64,000 nt of DNA from positions 868,001-932,000 of the forward strand of contig JAJKFH010002364.1 in NCBI GenBank assembly GCA_023333565.1, read 5' to 3'. This DNA comes from Puffinus mauretanicus (lineage: Eukaryota; Chordata; Aves; Procellariiformes; Procellariidae). Made by a program: the position numbers and the translations under genes. The number at the start of each line of letters is the position of its first letter. Within the stretch, counting starts at the first letter, position 1. This document shows positions 36,801 to 48,800 of the stretch, piece by piece. Under the pieces are notes generated by a model, which saw nothing but the letters and a program-made list of their open reading frames with translations, was not told the origin of the DNA and did no database searches.

Positions 36801-39800
36801 CTGGAAAGGGGATTTTTTTTTTCCTAGTCAAGTTTGAAAGGCTAAAGCCAACTTTTCTAATTAACAAAATGGAGTGGAAAGGGGGGGAAAAAACACCCAT
36901 TAAATTTCCTATTGCAACAGCAAAGTCTGAACAACAACCTAACGTTAGGGACAGCAGATAATTCGCCCTCAAAAACAAAGCAAAAGGCGACGCACAATTC
37001 AGCAAATGCAACATCTGGAGCCCCTGCCTGCCAAAACAAACTCCAACCAGCTACTTTTTTGTGTGAAAAAGCTCACGGTGCCATAGCACATCGCCATCGG
37101 AGAGCTGAGAGAGCGAGCGATAGAGGCAGAGACACAATAAAACGGAGATGACAGGAGATAAGGGTGCTGTGGACCCAACGGTACAGCTCAAGGAGCGGAG
37201 GTCTGCGCTGTGATTTTTTTTTTTTTTTTTTAAAAAGAGAGGATAAAAAAGGAAACCCAAAAAACAACAACAACAAAAATATAACAACCACCCCAAAGCT
37301 GATAATTCAGAGGAACTGCTCAGCGAGCAGTGGTTTCGCAGACCTGATTAAAAACACACACAGCTTAGAAAAACGTGCCGATTTCAAAATTAATGAGGGC
37401 GCGGTGATTTTGGGCCAAGCCATTGTATCCTCATCCAGCCGCCCGCGTGAGACCCCCCAGGAGAGACATCCCTTCACACCACCTGACATCCAGAGCTCGG
37501 ATCTTCCCTGCACAGCCATCCCGGATCTATCATTTCCCTCTGACAAGGGCATTTCCCTCCCTCGTCCTCACGATGCCATCGATTTGCTCGGCTCAAGGAG
37601 AAAGAGAGATACCAAGATGAGTCCTCCCAACCCAGGCTTTGCATCCCCGTTCCTATCTACTGGGAATTACTGGTGTTACATAGTGGTACCTACTGGTTTT
37701 GGCTTCATCATCAGATGAATGTGCTCTTGCCACCACCTGAGCAAATACTGCTGGAAATAAAATGATACCTATCAGCCAGGGGAATCCACGGCTCTTGGGC
37801 TGCCCTAAACTTGGACTTTCCCAAATAGCAGAAATGCACTTGCAAGACATTTTCCAGAAAGAAAAGCAAGGCAGAGCAGGGACCAAGACCCTGCCTCAGG
37901 TACAAAGCCCAGCTTTCTTTTTGGAGAGGGCCTTTGGAGAAGGGTTAGGGTGGGTGTCCTTCAAGAACGTGGAGAAAAGGCAGATTTTCTCCCGGTGACA
38001 CGGTTTCTGGGGATCGGCGGTGGCCCGTTGGGAGGCGGGATGTGAGAGTTTCATTGTTCATGCGCTCTTGATGGGCTCGGGGCTTTTCTCCATGCGTCCG
38101 CTCCAGAGCGAACTTTAGAGAACAAACACCATAAATGGAAGGCTTTTAATTCTTAATTTATTTTTTTAATTAAGGGTGGGCCCAGCCCTAACCCTCAGAT
38201 GTGAACACCCTGGGATTTGGAGCCGTTTGAAATCTGTCTCCGCGTTTTCTGTCTTTAAGCTTGTGTTGGTTTACATAAGCCAAGACAATGGGTCTCAGCC
38301 CATCGGGCACCCAAAGCCTGAACACCCGCCCAGAAATCTGCTGAAGCCCCATGAAGGATGCTCATCTCCTTCTTCTCCCCTACCTTGACTTAGGGAGGGG
38401 ACCCAAGACCCAACTAGCAATCTGCTGAAGCCCCAAGAAAGATGCTCATCTCCTCCTTCTCCCACATCTTGACTTAGGGAGGGGACCCAAGACCCAACTA
38501 ACAATCTGCTGAAGCCCCAAGAAAGATGCTCATCTCCTCCTTCTCCCCCATCTTGACTTAGGGAGGGGACCCAAGACCCCACTAGCAATCTGCCGAAGCC
38601 CCAAAAAGGATGCTCATCCCCTTCTTCTCCCCCATCTCAACTTGGGGAGGGGACCCAAGACCCAACTCTCGCCTTGCCCTAGGGTTGGTGGCATCACATA
38701 AATGTCCCTGGGACTCCACCGCCTGCGGCACTACGGACCCCACAATGAATCCCCAATTTCGGGCCGTGCCCAGGAGCTGCCCCCGCACCTCCCAGTTTCA
38801 GCCGGTGCTGTCAGCTGTGGGCGAGCGGTGCCGCGTCTCCGCCTGGCACTGCTGCTCCGGGGGCATAAATACAGCCCGTGACAGCGAGAGGAAGCGACAG
38901 GGAGTGTGCTATTGTGTTTATTTATAAACTGAATTGCTGCAGGATGATTTGTTGGGCTAAAGAGGAGGAAAAGTGAGGAAACCTGCCCGAATGGGAGGCA
39001 GATCTTAACAACACCGGGGAAGGAGCCTGCTCCCCAGCTTAGCTGCCCATTCATCCATTAAAATCCCGCTGATTTATTATCCCGCCTGACAAGCGAGCCC
39101 AGAAAGCAGGGGGAAGTTCAATTCAAGTTTACAAAACTCTTTTTGTCATAAAAGCCCGAACAAAGACATCAATCACTCCTTTAATTCACCCATGTCACTC
39201 TCCGAGAGGAAAACTGGCAGAACGCTCCGCTTCCTCCTCCCGCCGCTTGACGATGATTTCACCTAATTGGTTCAGTGTTAAGTAACCTAAAGGAATGCAA
39301 GGCGTAATTAGATTTAACGTTGTTTCCGCAAGATACCCACATGTCCTTCAGGTCATACATCTTACTAATGTGTTTATACATACAACGTCTCCTTTAGCTA
39401 CTTTTTTTTTGTTGTCGGGTGATTTTTCTCGGAGATAAGTGTTAGATTAAACAAAACAGAAAACACAGGCGGGCGACCGTGCTTTATGGGCTCCAAAAGG
39501 CAACTCGAGGTTGGTTTGGTTTAACAAATAACAGCCCCAAGATGACTCTAATAGCATCACGCTCGTGTTAAAACACACGATGGGCGACTAACGAGAGGAA
39601 GAGCCCGGCGCAGAGGACGGGGAGGAGAGAAAAGCTTTTGATTAGAGAGGAATGCGGTTATTACAAGATCAGATGGATGGAGGAGAAAAAACCAGAGAGA
39701 AAGGCAAGGCATAAAAAAAAATCAGGAAAATTTCAAGAGGTCGAGAAAAGAAGGAAACCGCTTTGGATTTTTTCTTTTTTTTTTTTTTTCCCCCCCTTTT

Positions 39801-42800
39801 TTTTTCCCCCTTTTGTAACTTTTACCGTTATTTGGGGGGCAAGGGCGGGGAGGCTGTAACATACCTTCCTTTTTTTAGATCTTCCTTCTGCTTGTAAGGT
39901 CCTAGTGCACTGCTCCACGCATTCAGAGAAGCTCATGTTACTGTGGTCAGCGCTGTAATCCAGGTCTGCTAGTCTGGCCAGGGAAAGGATATAGTTACAG
40001 GCTATTCTCAAGATGGCCAGTTTGGACAACTTTTGACCATAAGAATAGCAGGGAACCTAGAAAGAGTAACAGGGAAAAAAAAAAATAGATTAAAAATTAG
40101 GCCAGATAAACAAAATATCTTGCTTGAAGCATGACAAAACAACCGTAGGTTATTTTCTTAGCAGTTTTTAACATAAATAGGAACTCTAGTGATAAAAGGC
40201 CATATGGTCCCAACAGGTTTTTAAGAAGAACTCCCCCGCTGATCTCCGTGGGGATGAAAGCAGCACGAAGCCTCTTGATTTCAGCGGGGCAGTTCTGCTC
40301 AAAACACGATGGCAGGATATGGCCTGGGACGTCTGCCTGCCATTCAGTTTGCTTCTCGGAGGTCCTGTTTGCTCGGAAACCTGCAACCTCCATGCCACCC
40401 AGTTACTCGTCTTGAGTAACTTACTCCCTACAAGTAGCTCCAATGCCATCACAGGTCTTGCAGAATAAGGCAACGAGGGGGGTATGAGCAAATATATCAC
40501 AACCTGCTGTTTTTGTGCTTAAACAGCATCGATCGTGACTTCCAGCCCGTGCAAAAACACAATGCTGTTGTAGGAGCAGGACCCGGAGGCAGTAATTCCC
40601 ACCTGCTGAAACACCCCGTCACGGTACCTCACCTCCCAGAAGAAACCAAACCAGAGCCTGGTTCAGGGCCCTGGCCCTATCTTATGCGATTTATTTCTTT
40701 ACCCTTGAAGATTTCTAGTGTAATGTGAAACATTCAAGCAATTCAAACTAAACAGCGTGTGTCTAAATAACTGAACAGTATACGTTTCCTGCTGCAGGTT
40801 TGATTGCTTTTCGATCGCGATCCAGTAAAACACTACATATATGCTCAATTTTAGGTGCACGACTTCGACATGTCTAGCTTAAAGAGAGATCTTCTGAGTT
40901 CAATAGGCTCGGGGCCCCGTTCGCTAGTTTGCAAAATTGCTAAAGGTCATTCATCCTTTAATGCACAAGAGTCTATTGCCTATGGGAAACTGGAGCCGGG
41001 CGTTTATCCGAAATCCATCCCAGCCACTCAGGCCGTCTGACCGCCCGTCAATCTAAGTTTTCATACTACATCAATCACTGGGATGCCTCAGTTTCCCTCT
41101 ACCATCTGCCTCCGTACCAGTCTCCATCCTCCTCATCTCTCTAGGGTGTCACTCTCTGCTTACGGTTGGAGATTTCTTTAATGCTTCTTGCCACGCTCAT
41201 GCCTCAGCTTCTCTTTTCTCCGCAGAGACGCAAAGCCTGGCTCATCCCTGGAGTGATGTCCCTGACTTTACATACGGTAAGACGGGTTCATCCCCTCCAC
41301 AAACCCCACAGCGGCCATGCGCAGATGCCAAGGGAGGAGCAGAGCAGCTCAGGCATATATAGTATTTCCCCAAGTATTCTGCCAGGCTCCAACTAATGTC
41401 AGCTCCATGATCTCAGCTAGATGTGCCTCCTCTGTATTTTGCAACCCATGACAGATCTTTTTGACCATGAATTTGGTCTGGTAAGCTGAACCCCTTTCAG
41501 CTTTTAGCACCCGCAACATCCTTTTGCAAAGTTTTTTCCCCATTCTATAGAACACAGCCCTCCTTTTGATTGTTTTGAACTTAGCTCCTACTGTCTTCAC
41601 TTGAGGTTCCCCAGTTCTTGTACTAGAAGAGAGGACAATGGATCTTTATTCATTTCCTCTGTGACACACGTTTTTAGCCCTCCATCATCTCTTCTACCTC
41701 TTTTCCAGAAGGAAAAGAACCTCCTTAGCTGACAGTTGTGTGGAAGCCATCCCATAACTTTGATCACCCCTGCTGCTCTTCCCTGAACCTTTCCTAGTCC
41801 TACATGTCCTTTTGGAGCTGGAAGGACCAGAACAACACGCAGTATTCATGTTGTGGGTGCTCTGTGTATTTATCTAAAGATGTTGATGTTCTCTGTTTTG
41901 TTTAATATTCCCTTTCTGATCACTCCTGATTTGATTTGTGACCGCTACCAGGCACTGACCTGAGATTTCCACTGAACCATCTACAGAAACCCTGAGGTCT
42001 CTCTCGTCTGAGATAATGGTCAGCTCAGGGTCTATCATTTTGTATGTGGAATCTGGTATGGTTTTTCGCATATGCTTCACTTTATGTCCATTGTATTTCA
42101 TCTGCCATATTACCTAGTCACTCAGAGTCATAAGGTCCCTCTGTAGTTCTTCTTATCCTTGATACCTTTGGCAAATATTCCTACCTTTTGCTGGAGTATT
42201 GTCAGCAAACTTCCCATCTCACTGCTCACCTTTCCAGGTCATTTATGAACACACTCAGCAGCGCAGCTCGCGCAGTCACAATTTCAGGCGGTGGGACCTT
42301 TGGGGTCTCCAACCCAACTCCCTGCTCGAAGCAGAGCTAAGCTCAGAGTCAGACCCTGGTTCATCCACCCGAGACAGCCCTCCCCGCAGGAACCAGCCCT
42401 TTTTCTCTACCCACTGTTCCCTGCCTGTCCACCGATCACTAAGCCACTCCTGTCCAAGCTGCTCACTTTCTTCAAACGCTCCTAGGGAGGAGCTCTGCCA
42501 TAATACTTATGGAAATCCAAACCAACCACAATCGGTTGGATCACCCTTATCCACGGGCATATGGATTTTAATGCTCTTGGCCCTATGGGCCATTTGGCTT
42601 CTATAATACAGCCGAGGTGCCCAGTGGTATCCGACCTCTCCAGGAGCAAGCCAACAAGCTTCAAAGGGTCTTTTTCTATACACATCATCCGCTACCGATA
42701 CCCCTGAGGAGGCAGGGAATCTATTTATTCTCTGGGAGTACCCAGCGTCTCTGCTGCGTTGACCTCCGGTGGCAGTTGCACGGAGGAGAAACTTCTCTGC

Positions 42801-45800
42801 TGGTAACACCAACCCACAGGCCCCTCCTGCTGGAAACAGCTCTAGGTATCCCATGGGATTTGAGATACACCCTGTAAGACCCTCTTTGCAAAGCTGGCAG
42901 TCAAGGAACAGGCAAGGCTAAGTGTTGTCCCCATCGCTCCAGAGTAAATCAGAGGGGTAGCTGGAAATGGCTGGAGTCTGGTGGCGCAAAGGGCCTCTTT
43001 TTGCCCAACAAAATCTCTCTCCAAATCCCCGCCCTCAGTTCTTTGCCAGTATTACGCACCCGCCAACGGCACTCGCCCTCAGACCGTAATACCTGGCCCC
43101 CAGATGTAATAAGCTGAGAGTTATTTTGAAAGCAAGACCTTCGGGCAGCAGAAACACCCAAGTCTCTTTCGACGCCGACGTAACAAGAACAGTGGAGATC
43201 CCAGATCAAACAGCAGCGTGAAAGACCAAAGCAAGATGGAAACTAAAATGGAAGGATTCAGTGAAATGTGGGAATAATTTCAGAATTAGAGCAAGAAGCA
43301 AGTTAAATCGAGTGGAAGGAAAATAGACCACGAAATCCTTGAGGCTGATGCACAGACGCTGTCCAGTTACAACACAAGAAGGCAGGCTAATGTCTTTTTT
43401 CCTCATCTGTTTTGCTCTCTTTCTTTTGTGTTTTGTTTTTATTTAAAAAAAAAAAAAAAAAAGAAGAAACAAAATAAAACCCAAACTGTTTTGTAGGACA
43501 TGTTTGCTACAAATTCCAAGAAAGACCTCAATGCTAACACAGCTGACAAAACCCTCGACTGGGATTACACAACACTTCTCCCACACGCTGCACCAAAGTC
43601 CAAACTGGAGCTGCCCTGTACATTCACGGGAAGAGGTTCACCTTGAGCAGCTCAGATACCACTGTGATGGGTGCGGGGCACCAATGTTAGGAGATAAGAG
43701 TTCTTGCCATGGTAACAGTGTTAGAATAACTGTTTTGTAGGAACCCTCCCTGTCTTGGCTCAGCTCCTGCCATTTTAATGTTTCCTTTTGAATTAAACAT
43801 GGGAAATTGAGAGAGGAATGAGCCACTTAGTTCAGATCCAGATCCAAAGCTTCCCCAAGCAGTTGGGGGGCGGGGGGAAGAAAGTGAACTTTGGTTTTAT
43901 CCCTTCTTTAACATAAAGCCAGCAGGGAAGAGCATTCTCCTGGAGAAACTGGCTGCTCATGGCTTGGATGGGCGTTCTCTTTGCTGGGTAAAAAATTGGC
44001 TGGATGGCCGGGCCCAAAGAGTTGTGGTGAATGGAGTTAAATCCAGTTGGCGGCCGGTCACGAGTGGTGTTCCCCAGGGCTCAGTACTGGGGCCGGTCCT
44101 GTTCAATATCTTTATCAACGATCTGGACGAGGGGATCGAGTGCTCCCTCAGTCAGTTTGCAGATGACACCAGGCTGGGCGGGAGTGTTGATCTGCTGGAG
44201 GGTGGGAAGGCTCTGCAGAGGGACCTGGACAGGCTGGATCGATGGGCTGAGGCCAACTGTATGAGGTTCAACAAGGCCAAGCGCCGGGTCCTGCACTTGG
44301 GTCACAACAACCCCATGCAACGCTACAGGCTTGGGGAAGAGTGGCTGGAAAGCTGCCCAGAGGAAAAGGACCTGGGGGTGCTGGCTGACAGCCAGCTGAA
44401 CATGAGCCAGCAGTGTGCCCAGGTGGCCAAGAAGGCCAACGGCATCCTGGCCTGTATCAGAACTAGTGTGGCCAGCAGGAGCAGGGAGGTGATCGTGCCC
44501 CTGTACTCGGCACTGGTGAGGCCGCACCTCGAATCCTGTGTTCAGTTTTGGGCCCCTCACGACAAGAAGGACATGGAGGTGCTGGAGCGTGTCCAGAGGA
44601 GGGCAGCGAAGCTGGTGAAGGGCCTGGAGCACAAGTCTGATGAGGAGCGGCTGAGGGAACTGGGGTTATTTAGCCTGGAGAAGAGGAGGCTGAGGGGAGA
44701 CCTTATCGTTCTCTATAACTACCTGGAAGGAGGTTGTAGTGAGGTGGGTGTTGGTCTCTTCTCCCAAGTAACAAGTGATAGGATGAGAGGAAATGGCCTC
44801 AAGTTGCACCAGGGGAGGTTTAGATTGGATATTAGGTAAAATGTCTTCACCGAAAGGGCTGTCAAGCATTGGAACAGGCTGCCCAGGGAAGTGGCTGAGT
44901 CACCATCCCTGGAGGTATTTAAAAGATGTGTAGATGTGGTGCTTAGGGACATGGTTTAGTAGGTTACGGTTGGACTTGATGATCTTAAAGCTCTTTTCCA
45001 ACCTAAATGATTCTATGACTGTAAGAGGGGACAGATTTGCACAACCTGGAGTGAAGGGTGTCGATGACACACCTGGACGCCAAGAAATCTTCAAAATCCA
45101 ACCCAAACAAGAGCAAGCGTCTCAGAAATGGGGAAGATGCCTGATGCCGATGTGGCCACGCAGCTGTAACCCTCCCAGCTGCCATGGGGTCTGCGCTACA
45201 CAGATTTTTGGCAGGAGGTAATGCGAGCAGGCATCCATCACGCTCCTGGTGAGCACCAAGCCCTTTCCTTCTGCCACCTTCTTGCTCATCATGCCTGAGC
45301 CGAACAGACATCAGTGCTTTGGTGGGAGAGCTGCGAAGACGGGAGCTGAGCAGGTCTGTTCAGAGCCAGGGGGAACCAGGGGAGAGCTCAAGTTCCCGTG
45401 TAGTTAATGAAAATATTTCCCTTATCTGACCTCACTGATTTCTGCCGAGCGGCAGCGCAGCTCAGCATCTTGCCTGCAATATTTGCAATGATTAAAAGGA
45501 ATTAGGAAGGAACTGCAACTGAAATTTCACACCGATCCAAAGGAATGCAGCTGTCTGCTAAAAAGGAAAGGATACTGGCACCATCCTCAGCTTCAGATCA
45601 GCACGGCAGTGGGCTGGGACCAGCAGGAACCAGAGCTTCAGCCAGAGGATGTTTGTTGGTTGTGACTCCGAAGAGCTCTGCAGAGTCTCATGGGTCTTAT
45701 CAGTGATCCCCAGGCTGGCAGGGGCTAAAGCAACGCAAGATGAACGCTCTTGAGACGTATTCCTGTGCAGAAGAGCCCTTCTTTGGCAGGAAGGTAGGAC

Positions 45801-48800
45801 GGGATGTGACCTAACGGGTCTTTTCCATCCTTGACGTCTGTGATTCAGAGGCAGTGCCCTTGGAAGACCAAAGATGCTCCCTTTGAAGTCCGTGGGAAGT
45901 CTGCCGCACACTTGACCGCAGCAGTGCTTGGCCTGCAGCCAGCCCTCTCGAGGAAGGCAGGGCTCCGCTGCACCTCCCCGGAGGGTCACTGTCATCCACC
46001 AAAGACATGGTCTCGGAGTTGACCCTCACCCAGGGCACAGGAGAGGAGACTGCGGGATGAGGTTAGGGAACAACCAGAGAAAAAGATGGATGAGAGGGTA
46101 CATAACTACCCCTGCCATATGAGGGTATGTTTACCGTGATGGGTCTGTGGGGAACAGCCAGGAGCATCCCACGGACTTTAGGAGCATTAAGCCAGTTCAC
46201 ACCACTGAGTTTCTGGCCGGGTAGCTCTGTCCTTATCAATAAGATACAATTTCCAGAAACACCCTCTGGACCTGTACAGATAACATCCGTAAAGCCATTA
46301 CCACTCTGCTTTTATGCTGCATGAAAACGCTGGAACAAAGAAGGGCATCAGGTGCTGGGGGTCCAGACCTCTCTGTTACCGTGCTAGAAATGGGACTCGG
46401 CAGCAAGACTTGCACAGATCCCCTCCACATGACGGTCACGCAGGGCAGAATTGGGCCCCCTGGGTACAGCAGGGAAGACGGGGAGGCTCCGAGGCAGAGA
46501 AATGTCCGTGTTTGCGATGCAGCGTAAGCTAAGCCCTCCTGACAGCTAGCTCCTCCACAACATGCCATAATAAGCTGCTGAACTTACCTGTCTGCTAATT
46601 CATCTGGTTTATTTTTATGCTGGGAGTTAAAACACATCAGGGCCCCCGTCCGGGAGAGCATTTGGCTGCCTCTTCCCTGCGTCTGAACACACAACGCAAC
46701 TGCACTGCCTCATTGTTTGTGCTGCGCCTCCTGCCAAAAGTATTTCCAGAAGGTTCATATAAATGTCCAGTGCTTAATAGTTCTGGCTTTCGTACCTCCC
46801 TCCTTCCACCCCAGGGTGAGTCGATGTTTCCTGGGGTTAAGGCACCTCGGGGGAAAGGCGGCAGGTTGGGGCAGCAGGACCGCTGGTGTTCCTTGCTTGT
46901 CGGTCCTGAGCACAGGGGAAACCTCTCTCTCTCACCATCCTAAAGTGCCTGCAGAACTGGTGTTTGTGGAGCTACTGGGAGGAGGAGAGAAGTGGATACC
47001 CCATCGTTGGAAGTGTCCAAGGTCAGGCTGGATGGAGGTTGGAGCGACCTGATCTAGTGAAAGATGTCCCTGCCCATAGTGGGGGGTTGGACTAGATGAT
47101 CTTTAAGGGTCCCTTCCAACCCAAACCATTCTGTGATTATATGAGTAATGGCCTTAACAAGCTGAAGGCCTTGTCCAGAAGATCGTCACCCGTTTTCAAG
47201 ATGTGTTATGTTGTGGAGCATATTTGAGAAGGGTTTGGAGCCAGCCTTTTTCTTTCTACCCAGTTCCGGGGGGAAGGTGAACACATATGGGTCCTCCTGC
47301 TTCCCAGGGGACCCATTGGCTAATGGGCTAGTTGGTGTCTTCAGATTCACCAGCAAGGGACTTGGCTTCCCTTGCTCTTGACAGCTACATGCCCTGAGTC
47401 CTTCTAACATCCCAGGTGGGACAATGATGATTTATACAGCTGTATGATGGAAAAACCTGCAAGCGTGGCTGGGATGTCCTTTCATAGCCCTGCCAGACCC
47501 CTGCAGTGCAGTTGATTGTCAGTAGGTGGATCTGGCGATTGCAGTAACGGCACCATGGAATTAGACAGCTTCCATGAAGTGCCTGAACTTAGGACTCAGG
47601 ACTTGCAGACTTTGCCTGCAAGACTACTCCCATGTGCAGCAGCAGAGCCTGCTGCATGGCCCTGGTCCCCAAATACCCCTCCTCCTGCCCAAGCAGCCAG
47701 CTTCCACTAATGGCTCCTCCATGCCACTGGTGCTCAGTATGCTGAACTGGACCTTTGGGGCAGCATGGCACAGGTTTGAACCCAGCAAGGCCAGATCCTG
47801 CTTTGTGGATAAATGGCATGGTTCTCAGGGAAGTGCTTTTGGAGAAGGGCCCTATAGTTGAAAGGGACCTTTAAAGGTCATATGGTCCAACCCCCCTGCA
47901 ATGAGCAGGGACATCTCCAACTAGATCAAGTTGCTCAGAGCCCCGTCCAACCTGACCTTGAATGTTTCCAGGGATGGGGCATCTACCACCTCTCTGGGCA
48001 ACCTGTGCCAGTGTTTCACCACCCTCATCGTAAACTATTTCTTCCTTCTATCTAGTCTGAATCTACCCTCTTTTAGTTTAAAACCATTCCCCCTTGTCCT
48101 GTCACAACAGGCCCTGCTAAAAAGTCTGACCCCATCTTTCTTATAAGCTCCCTTTAAGTATCAAAAGGCCACAATAAGGTCTCCCTGGAGCCTTCTCTTC
48201 TCCAGACTGAACAACCCCAACTCTTTCAGCCTTTCTTCATAGGAGAGGCGTTCCAGCCCTCTGATCATTTTTGTGGCCTCCTCTGGACCCGCTCCAACAG
48301 GTCCATGTCTGTCTTGTGCTGAGGGCTCCAGAGCTGGACGCAGCACTGCAGGTGGGGTCTCACAGGGCAGAGCAGAGGGGCAGAATCCCCTCCCTTGACC
48401 ATCTGTGGGCATCACGGTGTCAGATGCTCCGCAGATCTCTATTCCGGCCCGCAATGGGCAGCTATTTCATACCATGGGTGTGGGAGCTTTTGTTTCTCTG
48501 CCACCAGACTGCAGCGGTGGGGAACGGACAGCCCCGTGCTAGCAAAGCAATCACAGCAGCTTGAAAGAAAGTCTCATCCCTGCCTCGCCACAGGCAGCGA
48601 AGCATCCAGCCAGGGACCAAACCTAGCTTAAAAATGCCAACAAGAACAAAAGCAGCATCGCTCAGGCGGGAGCACTAGTCCCGACCGAGGCGCCTTCGCC
48701 TCTCGGGTGGGTCCACGCTGTCAAATAACCCAGCTCCCGGTTCCCTCCCAGCTCCTGGCTCCTCCATCGGTCGCATTGCAGAAACATGAGTTCACTCCTT

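Noticed and set aside
39160..39185. Alternative acceptor for the last ATOH8 exon (AG|GAGTGA)
   Set aside because: The upstream tract is A/G-rich rather than pyrimidine-rich; the site at 30853 is far better.
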